Below, piece by piece: positions 25,875 to 34,212 of a stretch of 64,000 nucleotides of DNA. The stretch is from positions 558,001 to 622,000 of the forward strand of contig CAWJGZ010000004.1 of assembly GCA_963842505.1 (NCBI GenBank), given 5' to 3'. Position numbers and translations under genes: made by a program. The stretch is from PALSA-129 sp963842505 (GTDB lineage: Bacteria; Acidobacteriota; Terriglobia; Bryobacterales; Bryobacteraceae). The stretch's first letter is position 1. Each line of letters starts with the position of its first letter. The notes below the pieces were generated by a model. The model had not been told where the DNA came from. It searched no databases and worked only from the letters and a program-made list of their open reading frames with translations.

Positions 25875-26076
25875 CCGGCGTACTTTTTCCGGCCCTTCCC
25901 CCAATTTCCGCTGCAACCGGCCGCGCGCGGCACACCCAGAATCGCCTGTTCCTCCGGGAAATCGCGATGCCATCGACTCTTGTGTCGCACATCCGCTGCA
26001 ACCTTTTTCCTTCCCTCCGTGTTCTAATAATCGATAGCTTGGGATTCCCGCGTCGTCCCGAACCAGGAGAAATGTC

Positions 26077-26613
26077 ATGAAAAGTACAGGTTTGTGCAGT
26101 CTGACGCTGGCTGGCTTCTTTGCCTTCGCGGCGCAATCCATAGCGCAGAATGCCATTATCGTTGAGCCGGTGGTATCCTCCGCCGTCACCACCGGCATGG
26201 TGGGGATCACCGTGAATCAGACCGCCCGGCTCAGCGTTCTGAATCTGAATTCCACGTCGGCCAAGACGAATAATTGCACCGTCGAGCTGCAATTCTTCGA
26301 CGGGCAGCACAATTCGTTGAAGCAGGCTACCGTCCCCAATTTCGCGCCGCAGACCGCCACCTCCCTCGATCTGACGCGCGCCGAGATTACCACCCAAACC
26401 GGCAACCGCGCGGAAATCCACGGTGTGGTGACCGTCAATCCGCCTTCCGCATCCGTCGCCACCCCGGCCGCTCCGGGCTATTGCACGGTTTTCACGACGC
26501 TTGAGATCTTCGACCAGACTACCGGCTCCACAATCGTGCTCACCAGCGACACGCGCGCGATCAACAACGGCGCGGTGGTGATCCCGTTGACGGCCCTAAC
26601 CGCAAACCAGTGA
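26077..26613 (+). CDS. Secreted hypothetical protein
   Basis: A 178-residue protein with signal peptide (STGLCSLTLAGFFAFAAQS, cleavage after IAQ) and a beta-rich body of low charge, for example NQTARLSVLNLNS and CTVELQFFDGQ. Two cysteines in the mature part could form a disulfide. No family is recognised, though similar Acidobacteriota exported proteins exist. It has an AGGAGA ribosome-binding site just upstream. It stands alone, with 200 bases of featureless sequence before it. Confidence 0.7.
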   Translation: MKSTGLCSLTLAGFFAFAAQSIAQNAIIVEPVVSSAVTTGMVGITVNQTARLSVLNLNSTSAKTNNCTVELQFFDGQHNSLKQATVPNFAPQTATSLDLTRAEITTQTGNRAEIHGVVTVNPPSASVATPAAPGYCTVFTTLEIFDQTTGSTIVLTSDTRAINNGAVVIPLTALTANQ

Positions 26614-26653
26614 ACCGGCACAGGGCCGGAACGGGCAATGGCGGGTCCTGTGT

Positions 26654-27464
26654 TTAATTCCCGGATGGCTTGACGGCCCTGTCGATTACGATAATCTCCG
26701 TGGGCGCCTTGCGCAATTCGAGCTTGAGACCGAGCTGGCGTTCGAGCAGCGCTGGCCACGCGTCCTCCCCGCTGATGTCCACAGTGATGTCGTAAGTCCC
26801 GGAGAGCCCTGTCTGATCTAGCACGGGAGGGATATCGCGCAGGTCGCTGGTGACGTGGGTAACCCGGTCGATCATCAGGTTCATGCGGATGACGCCGGCG
26901 AAAGTCTTGATGGTATGCCGGGAATGCACTTGATTGAGCACGTGTTTAGCGGGCGGCGCGGGCGGATCGTCTTCGTTCACCGGATGGAACTGCGGGCCGA
27001 ATTTGGGACCGCCCGCAGCTACTGTCAGCACGTTTAAGGGGAGTATCTTCGTTTCGCGGTGGAACGTCAACTGAAAGCGATCGGCGAGCAGCGCACGCAA
27101 CATCGGCATCATCTGGTCGGCGGTTGACGGATTCGCGGGATGCGCATCCACGTCATAGCGGTCGGTTCTCCGCCCAACCAGGTCCTCCCGCAAGCTGGAA
27201 ATCCTCCACGTCGTAGGCGTACCTGATGAGGCCGTTGAGCGTGCTGCGCCGCGTGGAAAAGAGCATCGGATCTACCGTCGCGGTCTTGAAATACGGGCTC
27301 CCGATCACGCGAGCGGAATCAACTGGTCCGCCTGGGGGTGGCGAAGGCTTGATCGAGACAATCTCGAAGGCCGGCGGCTTGTCAATCGTGGCCTGCTGGG
27401 CGAAGGCAGCAGTTGTCATTGCCGCGGCCAGCCATCCGTAGAGCGCGTAGCGGTTCGGTTGCAC
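26654..27464 (-). pseudogene. TIGR03435 family secreted protein, split by a frameshift
   Basis: The N-terminal part (from 27464, with signal peptide YGWLAAAMTTAAFAQQ, FEIVSIKPSPPPG and LIRYAYDVEDFQLAGGPGW) and the C-terminal part (RYDVDAHPANPS, MLRALLADRFQLTFHRETK, PPVLDQTGLSGTYDITVD, ending IVIDRAVKPSGN) are both clear halves of the TIGR03435 family, but they are in different frames. The break is at about 27171-27175, where one extra base shifts GPGW out of frame with RTDRYDVD. TIGR03435 proteins are numerous in soil Acidobacteriota, and their function is unknown. A sequencing error would give the same picture. Confidence 0.8.
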
Positions 27465-27671
27465 GGCCTCACTCCTCCCGTTTCAGTGCAAATAACAGTT
27501 TATGACGTCGTTTCCTGCCAGATCGTGGAGTCGGCCCTCGTTTCACCTCCGGTAGGAAGTCGATGACCTTTGCCTGGCCCAGTCATCCCGAGGCTTGCGC
27601 CCTTTCGCCAGGTAAGGGCCGGCGCCCACGGCCCCATTTTCCTCATGTGCTGTGAGCCGCTGTGGCTCATC

Positions 27672-27685
27672 GGACAGGCCTGTCC
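27672..27685. repeat. Palindrome GGACAGGCCTGTCC at a gene end
   Basis: A 14-bp perfect palindrome whose last base is also the end of the stop codon of the neighbouring reverse-strand gene. The GACAGGCC half-site recurs at 41551-41578 as a hairpin. It may serve as a terminator or be another member of the dispersed palindrome family. Confidence 0.4.
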
Positions 27686-28512
27686 TACTGCACCGTGAAG
27701 TTGAACTTGCCTTCGTAGGTCTGCTTGCCCACGGCGTCTTTCACCGCGACCGCCATGGTGTAAGTGCCCGGCTGGAAGTTCTTTTGCAGTGAGATGCCGA
27801 ATTCCCCGTCGATATAAGGCTTCGGATAGAACGATTCGCTCTGCTCCACGGCCGGCTCCGGCTGCGTCCAGATCGCCTTGCCGCTCGCCAGCACCAGCGA
27901 CGCCACGTAGCTAACATCGATCTTGTTCCCCTCGCCGTACTTGAAGCCCACCATGTCGAATCTCATCCACATGTTGTCGCCGGGGTGGTACACCGGCCGC
28001 GCCATCGGCCGCTCTTCCTCGTCGGTGTGATACCACTGAAAATTGCGCACCGTCAGCGTGGGGCTCGCCGGCACATCCTTGGCACGCACCTGGAACGGCG
28101 CCGCCAGTTCCGCCGAAGTCTTGGCCAGCACATCTTCCACTTTCACCAGCACCTTGTACGCGCCGCCCCGCAGAATCGGCGGAAGGTCCACCTGGGTTTC
28201 GATCTTCGGCAGCCAGTCCTTGTCCTGGGGTCCCACTTCCTCTTGCATCTCGTTCTGGTAAATCTCGCTCAACGCCACGCCCTTGGGATCGAAGGCCTGC
28301 ACCGAGTATTTCAGATGGATCTCTTCTTTCGGCGATTTCGTGAAGCCGGCGATGCGGCAACTGAAAAACAGGGTCTCGCCGGGAGCATGCTGAAAATCGC
28401 CCGGCAGCGCTTCGCCGCCTTCCATTTGGGCAATCACCGCTTGCACCACGCCGAGCGGTTCAGCCGCGGGCGCCAGCGCCGGCAGCAAGGCAAGAAGAAC
28501 CAGAGAACGCAT
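27685..28512 (-). CDS. Secreted hypothetical protein with Ig-like beta domains
   Basis: A 275-residue exported protein. The ATG at 28512 is chosen because a perfect AGGAGG precedes it and a signal peptide (RSLVLLALLPALAPAAEP) follows. Two beta-sandwich units are suggested: one around EIHLKYSVQAFDPKGVALSE and one ending FGISLQKNFQPGTYTMAV with a final EGKFNFTVQ strand. No family name is recognised. It lies 86 bases downstream of the permease pair and may be part of the same transcription unit. Confidence 0.75.
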   Translation of the reverse strand: MRSLVLLALLPALAPAAEPLGVVQAVIAQMEGGEALPGDFQHAPGETLFFSCRIAGFTKSPKEEIHLKYSVQAFDPKGVALSEIYQNEMQEEVGPQDKDWLPKIETQVDLPPILRGGAYKVLVKVEDVLAKTSAELAAPFQVRAKDVPASPTLTVRNFQWYHTDEEERPMARPVYHPGDNMWMRFDMVGFKYGEGNKIDVSYVASLVLASGKAIWTQPEPAVEQSESFYPKPYIDGEFGISLQKNFQPGTYTMAVAVKDAVGKQTYEGKFNFTVQ

Positions 28513-28598
28513 CGGACCTCCTGGTACGATTCTAGCGCGCGTCCCACAAATCGTAACCGCTGCGCCAGCCCACCCTGGCCGACGCCTCCGCTGAAGAC

Positions 28599-29849
28599 TC
28601 ACTCGTATTGCAGTGCCACTACAGGATCCAGCTTTGCCGCCTTCATGGCCGGCCAGGTGCCGAAAAAGAGGCCGACGCCTACGCTGACGGCGACCCCCAG
28701 GACCGCCGCCCAGAGCGGCACCGAGGTCGGCAGGCTCGGAAAGACCAGACGGAAGCCCAGGGAAACCAGCCACCCCAGCGTCATTCCCAAAAGTCCGCCG
28801 AGACCGGTGAGCACCACCGCCTCCGTAAGGAACTGCACCACGATGTCGATCCGCCGCGCGCCCACCGCCTTGCGGATGCCGATTTCGCGCGTCCGCTCCG
28901 TGACCGATACCAGCATGATGTTCATCACCCCGATACCTCCCACCAGCAGGCCGATCGAGCTCAGCGCCACCATCACCAACGCCACCGTAGACGTGATGCG
29001 GTGGAAATCATCCAGCATCTGGCCTCCGGTGGAGAGCCAGAAATCGTCCGGCTTGCTGGCCGGCGTCTTGCGCAATTGACGGAGCGCCGACTGCGCCTCA
29101 TCCAGGGCGCTCTCCACCATGCCTTTCCGCGCCATAATCACGAACATGATTTCATCGGCGGTCGGAAAGATCTTATGCATGGTGAAAAACGGCAGCAGCA
29201 CGCGGCGGTCTTCCTGGCCCGGAAATCCGACTACGTTGCCGATCACCCCCACCACCTCGAGTTGATGCCCGTCTACCTCGATCCACTTGCCCACCGGATC
29301 GCCGCCTTGGAACAGTGCTTTGTAAACATGTTCTCCGATCACCACCACGGGCTGATGATGCCGGTTCTCCTCGTCGGTGAAGAAGCGGCCCCAGAGCACT
29401 TTCTGCGCGCCGCCCTGGGCGTAGCCTTCCTCCGTGCCCGCCAGTTCGATGTTGTAGATGTCGCGGGCTCCGTTCTTCCCGCGGTCCACCCATCCTCCCT
29501 GCCCGAACGTATTCGGGCTGAACAGATACGGAGAGACGTGTTCCACCGCGGGGCACCGCTCCGCCAGAGCCTGCCCCATTTCCCAGGTATACTTCTTACG
29601 CTTCAATTCCTCGGCCTTGAGCGCCCCGCGGAATCCCAGGTTGAACTGGAATGAGAAGATGGTCTCTGGCCCGAAGGCGGTGGCCATGTCGGTGATGGCG
29701 CCGTTCACCCCGGTGATGATGGAGCCAACCGCGATCACCGCGCCCGTGCCGATGATGACGCCCAGCACCGTCAGCAGGCTGCGCGCCTTGTGCTCCCGCA
29801 CCGTGCTCAGGGCCATGGCGGCGGAAGAGCGGAATTCGAACAGCGTCAT
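28599..29849 (-). CDS. MacB-like ABC transporter permease (FtsX superfamily), second of pair
   Basis: A 416-residue permease: N-terminal helix (LLTVLGVIIGTGAVIAVGSI), a large periplasmic MacB-PCD domain (about 60-280), then three C-terminal helices with GGIGVMNIMLVSVTERTREI and GIRKAVGARR, the FtsX core. MacB/LolE-type permeases move substrates at the membrane using a separate ATPase. None is present in this operon, so an ATPase encoded elsewhere is required. The start overlaps the upstream permease gene by 4 bases. Confidence 0.9.
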   Translation of the reverse strand: MTLFEFRSSAAMALSTVREHKARSLLTVLGVIIGTGAVIAVGSIITGVNGAITDMATAFGPETIFSFQFNLGFRGALKAEELKRKKYTWEMGQALAERCPAVEHVSPYLFSPNTFGQGGWVDRGKNGARDIYNIELAGTEEGYAQGGAQKVLWGRFFTDEENRHHQPVVVIGEHVYKALFQGGDPVGKWIEVDGHQLEVVGVIGNVVGFPGQEDRRVLLPFFTMHKIFPTADEIMFVIMARKGMVESALDEAQSALRQLRKTPASKPDDFWLSTGGQMLDDFHRITSTVALVMVALSSIGLLVGGIGVMNIMLVSVTERTREIGIRKAVGARRIDIVVQFLTEAVVLTGLGGLLGMTLGWLVSLGFRLVFPSLPTSVPLWAAVLGVAVSVGVGLFFGTWPAMKAAKLDPVVALQYE

Positions 29850-31087
29850 CGTTCCCACCTCAGCGCATGAATGGGATCGAGCCGCGCCGCCCGCTTTGCC
29901 GGATACACGCCAAAGAACAGGCCGACCAGCCCGGTCACTGCTACCGACACCACAACGGCTGAGGGCGGCACCACCATGGGCATCGAAGTGCCGGCGCGCA
30001 CCACCATTGTCAGCAGCCACGCCAGCAGCACTCCGCACAGACCGCCGCTGGCCGAGAGCAGCGAAGACTCGATCAGGAACTGCCGCAAAATGTCCTGCTG
30101 CCGCGCGCCCACGGCCTTGCGGATGCCGATCTCGTACGTACGCTCCGTCACCACCGCCAGCATGATGTTCATGATCACCACGCCGCCCACCACCATGAAG
30201 ACTGAGACGATCCCCACCGCCATCGTCGCGAGCACCTTCGTGAGCCGGTCCCATAACTCCACCAGCGACCCCGATGCCAGCAACCCGAAATTGTCTTCCT
30301 GATTCGGGCGCAGGTGCCGGCTCGACCGCATCAGCACCCGCACTTCGTCCTGCGCGTCGATGAGACGCTCATGATCAAGCGCCAGCCCGTTAAACGTAAG
30401 ATCGGGATGCGCGCCATATATCTTGAAGTAGGTGCCGATCGGAATCATCACAAAGTTGTCGCGCGAGAAGCCGAAAACCGATCCCCGCTTGGCGGCCGTG
30501 CCAATCACCTCGAAAGGCACGCCATCCAGGTTGATGGTCTTGCCGATCGGGTCGCGGTCCTGAAAAAAACGGGCGCGCACGTCCTCGCCGATGAAAGCCA
30601 CCGCCGTATGCCGCTGGTCGTCAATATCCAGAATGAACCGGCCGGACGCCATGGTGATATCGGAAATCACCGCGACGTTGGCCGTGACGCCGTCCAGATC
30701 CACCGCCTCCAGGTCTTGCTCCCGGTAACGCACCGTGACTGAGCGGCTTGCCTCCATGCCGAATTCGCGGACCAGCGTGAGGTGGCTCTTCACGTAATGG
30801 AACTCCGCTGCCGTCAGCTTCGGATTGCGGCGATCCAGTTCAATCATCTTCTTCGGATCGAAATCGCCCAGCAGGGGAATACGCTGCACCTGAAAGCCAT
30901 CCGTGCCCATGTCCGAAACCTGTTCCGCGACATATACATCCATGCCGTGTACGATGGACATCACCACGATCAGGGTAGCGGTGGCGAGAATCACACCCAG
31001 AAGCGTGAGGAAGCTCCGGAGCTTGCTGGATAGGATTGAGCGCACCGCGACGGAAAATGCCTCGCGATACGAAGCCAGCGCATGCAT
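29846..31087 (-). CDS. MacB-like ABC transporter permease (FtsX superfamily), first of pair
   Basis: A 413-residue paralogue of the downstream permease with the same layout: helix FLTLLGVILATATLIVVMSI, periplasmic domain (about 50-280), and C-terminal helices containing VVIMNIMLAVVTERTYEI and GIRKAVGAR. The two probably form a heterodimeric permease. The C-terminus overlaps the next gene by 4 bases. uvrA lies 63 bases upstream in the same direction, possibly transcribed together. Confidence 0.9.
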   Translation of the reverse strand: MHALASYREAFSVAVRSILSSKLRSFLTLLGVILATATLIVVMSIVHGMDVYVAEQVSDMGTDGFQVQRIPLLGDFDPKKMIELDRRNPKLTAAEFHYVKSHLTLVREFGMEASRSVTVRYREQDLEAVDLDGVTANVAVISDITMASGRFILDIDDQRHTAVAFIGEDVRARFFQDRDPIGKTINLDGVPFEVIGTAAKRGSVFGFSRDNFVMIPIGTYFKIYGAHPDLTFNGLALDHERLIDAQDEVRVLMRSSRHLRPNQEDNFGLLASGSLVELWDRLTKVLATMAVGIVSVFMVVGGVVIMNIMLAVVTERTYEIGIRKAVGARQQDILRQFLIESSLLSASGGLCGVLLAWLLTMVVRAGTSMPMVVPPSAVVVSVAVTGLVGLFFGVYPAKRAARLDPIHALRWER

Positions 31088-31150
31088 CGGCCTCCCCCTT
31101 CAGTTGGATACCATCTGGCGCGCGGCGCGGCAAGCCGGCTGTCGCGCTCC

Positions 31151-33958
31151 TTATCGCAAATAGTAACCGGTGTACGAGCCTTCCGTGGCCGCCACGGTCT
31201 CCGGCGTCCCTGCCACTACCACCCTCCCGCCGCCCGCTCCGCCTTCCGGGCCCAGGTCGATCACCCAGTCGGCCGCGCGGATCACATCCAGGTTGTGTTC
31301 GATAATCACCAGGCTGCCGCCGTTTTCAATCAGCCGCTCGAATGAAGCCAGCAGTTTCGCGATATCGTCGAAATGCAGCCCGGTCGTCGGTTCGTCGCAG
31401 ATGAACAGCGTGCCCGCGCAGGTCGCCGCCGCCAGGTGCGACGCCAGCTTCACGCGCTGCGCTTCGCCGCCCGAAAGCGTGGTGGCCGATTGGCCCAGCC
31501 GCAGGTATCCCAGCCCCACATCGTCCAGCACTTTCAGCCGCGCTACCAGTCGCGCGCTGCCATGGAAAAACTCCATCGCCTCCCGGACCGTCAGTTGCAG
31601 CACTTCGTGGATGTTCAGCCCGTTGTACTTCACTTCCAGCACGCCGCTCTTGTACCGCGTGCCCTTGCATTCCTCGCACACCAGTTCCACGTCCGCCAGA
31701 AACTGCATCTCCACCGTCACCGTTCCATCGCCCTGGCAGGCTTCGCACCGCCCGCCCGGAATATTGAACGAGAAGTGCCCGGCCGTGTAGCCGCGCTTCA
31801 CCGCTTCGCGCGTGGAGGCAAACAGCGACCGGACATGGTCGAACGCTTTGATATACGTGACCGGGTTCGAGCGCGGCGTCCTCCCGATCGGCGATTGGTC
31901 CACCATCACCGTCTCCGCGATCCGCTCCGCCCCTTCCAGCTTGCGGCACACCATCGGCTGCGACGGCGATTCCATCCCTTCGCCCGCCCCGCCATCCGCC
32001 GCTTCCGGCCTGGTCTCCCGCAACTTGCTCAGCCCTTCCAGCGTCCGGTAGAGCACGTCGTTCACCAGCGTCGATTTTCCCGATCCCGATACCCCCGTGA
32101 CCACTACCATCATTCCCAGCGGAATCTCGACGTCGATGTTCTTCAGGTTGTGCGCCCGCGCTCCCAGAATTTTCAGCGTGCGCCGCGGGTTGATCGCCCG
32201 CCGCGGCCGCTCCGCCGAAACCTTCAGTTCCCCGCGCAAATAGCGGGCCGTCAGCGACCCCGCGCCGTTCCCCATCAGCTTCTGGAGCGTCCCTTCGAAC
32301 ACGATATTCCCGCCGTGCTCGCCGGCGCCCGGTCCCAGGTCCACAATGTGGTTCGCCGCGCGCATCAATTCCGCGTCGTGCTCCACTACTATGATGGTGT
32401 TCCCCAACTCGCGCAGTTCCTCCAGGATGCGGATTAGCCGGCCGGTGTCGCGCGTGTGCAGCCCGATGGACGGCTCGTCCAGCACGTAGCACGCGCCCAC
32501 CAGGCGCGATCCCAGGCACGTCGCCAGTTGGATGCGCTGCGCTTCCCCGCCCGATAGCGTCGAAGCCAGCCGGTCCAGCGTCAGGTAATCCAGCCCCACG
32601 TCCACCAGAAATTTCAGCCGCTGCCGGATTTCCACCAGGATCTTGTCCGCGATGGCCGTCTCTTCCGGGCTCAGCGCCAGCCCGTCGAAAAAGTCCCGCG
32701 CTTCGGCGATGTTCATGCGCGACACGTCCGCCAGGGTGCGTCCGCCCACGCGCACGTAGAGCGCTTCCTTGCGCAGCCGCGCGCCCTTGCACTCCGGACA
32801 CTGCGCATAGCCGCGGTAGCGGCTCAGAAACACGCGCACGTGCAGCTTATATTTCTTGACTTCCAGGTAATCGAAAAAACGGCGGATAAAATCATCCAGC
32901 CGCCCGCGCTCTTCCGCCGTGAACTCGCAGATGGGCGCGTCAAACCGCGCGTTCTTGTCGTGCTTCTTGAAATTGCCCAGCCAGGAGCGGTATTTCGGCT
33001 TGGTCCAGGGATCCACGGCGCCTTCCGCCAGCGTCTTGGTGACGTCCGGAATCACCCGGTTCATGTCGAAATCGATGGTGTTGCCGAACCCCTGGCACCG
33101 CGGACATGCCCCCGTGGGCGAGTTGAAGCTGAACAGAGTGGGCTCCGGCTCCGCGAACTCCATGCCGCAGGTCTTACACTGGAACCGCTCGTTGAACCGC
33201 AGTGGCTGCCCGCCGGCGGGGCTCTCGAAAATCACTTCGCCCGCTTCGCGGTAGCAGATTTCGATCGTGTCCACCAGCCGTTGGTGCAGACCCGGACCCA
33301 TCGCGATGCGGTCCACCAGCATAAACACCGGCTTCGAAAAATCGATGTCCAGCAGCGATTCGGGCGTCGAAAATTCAAAAAGCCGCCCTGCCTGAAACAG
33401 CCGGCTGAATCCTTTCTTGCGCAGCTCGAACAGGTGATCGCGCAGCGCCTGCGTGCTGGAGTGCGGCCCGCAGGGAAACAGCGCGTACCACCGCGACCCT
33501 TCTGGCAGCTCGCTCAACCGCGCGGCTACTTCGTCCACCGTATCCTTGCGCACGCGCGTCCCGCAGTTCGGGCAAAACGTCTGCCCCACCCGCGCGAACA
33601 GCAGGCGCAGAAAATCGTAGCATTCGGTCGATGTGGCCACCGTCGAGCGCGGATTGCGGCTGGTATTCTTTTGCCGGATGGCCACCGCCGGCGCGATGCC
33701 GTCAATCTCGTCCACCTCCGGTTTTTCCATGCGCTCCAGAAACTGCCGCGCATAGGCCGAAAGCGATTCCACGTACCGCCGCTGCCCCTCCGCGTAGATG
33801 GTGTCGAATGCCAGCGACGATTTGCCCGACCCCGACACGCCCGTCACCACCGTCAACTGGTTGTGGGGAATCGAAAGCGAAATGTTCTTGAGGTTATGGA
33901 CCCGCGCCCCGTGGATCTTTATATAATCCTGCGCGGGCGGTTCGCGTCTCAAGTGCAC
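31151..33958 (-). CDS. uvrA: Excinuclease ABC subunit A
   Basis: A 935-residue DNA damage-recognition ATPase of nucleotide excision repair. It has two ABC modules with Walker A GVSGSGKSSL and GVSGSGKSTL, two signature motifs LSGGEAQRIQLA and LSGGEAQRVKLA, and zinc-binding cysteine pairs (CPNCG, CPRCQGF, CEACQGDG, CEECKG). The GTG at 33958 gives a normal N-terminus with YIKIHGARVHNLKNISL. Length is normal. No clear SOS box was noticed in the 254-bp gap to the divergent operon. Confidence 0.98.
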   Translation of the reverse strand: MHLRREPPAQDYIKIHGARVHNLKNISLSIPHNQLTVVTGVSGSGKSSLAFDTIYAEGQRRYVESLSAYARQFLERMEKPEVDEIDGIAPAVAIRQKNTSRNPRSTVATSTECYDFLRLLFARVGQTFCPNCGTRVRKDTVDEVAARLSELPEGSRWYALFPCGPHSSTQALRDHLFELRKKGFSRLFQAGRLFEFSTPESLLDIDFSKPVFMLVDRIAMGPGLHQRLVDTIEICYREAGEVIFESPAGGQPLRFNERFQCKTCGMEFAEPEPTLFSFNSPTGACPRCQGFGNTIDFDMNRVIPDVTKTLAEGAVDPWTKPKYRSWLGNFKKHDKNARFDAPICEFTAEERGRLDDFIRRFFDYLEVKKYKLHVRVFLSRYRGYAQCPECKGARLRKEALYVRVGGRTLADVSRMNIAEARDFFDGLALSPEETAIADKILVEIRQRLKFLVDVGLDYLTLDRLASTLSGGEAQRIQLATCLGSRLVGACYVLDEPSIGLHTRDTGRLIRILEELRELGNTIIVVEHDAELMRAANHIVDLGPGAGEHGGNIVFEGTLQKLMGNGAGSLTARYLRGELKVSAERPRRAINPRRTLKILGARAHNLKNIDVEIPLGMMVVVTGVSGSGKSTLVNDVLYRTLEGLSKLRETRPEAADGGAGEGMESPSQPMVCRKLEGAERIAETVMVDQSPIGRTPRSNPVTYIKAFDHVRSLFASTREAVKRGYTAGHFSFNIPGGRCEACQGDGTVTVEMQFLADVELVCEECKGTRYKSGVLEVKYNGLNIHEVLQLTVREAMEFFHGSARLVARLKVLDDVGLGYLRLGQSATTLSGGEAQRVKLASHLAAATCAGTLFICDEPTTGLHFDDIAKLLASFERLIENGGSLVIIEHNLDVIRAADWVIDLGPEGGAGGGRVVVAGTPETVAATEGSYTGYYLR

Positions 33959-34212
33959 ACCCGTCCGCGGCCTTCCCGTGCCGTACGCAATTGCTTCACT
34001 CCTCTCATTTTATATGGCTCGTCAACCGCGCTATCTGTTCCCTTTGGTTCCACCGGCCATTCCTACCCCTCCGTGGTATCCTGTCCAAATACGAGGGCTG
34101 CTCGGAATGCATCCGCACTTGGAATTCCCCGCCATCCTGGGTTTGTTTGTAACTCTCCGCCCCTATCACTGCGTCTGTCCTCTTATTGACAACATTCCGG
34201 ATCGTGGCCTCA

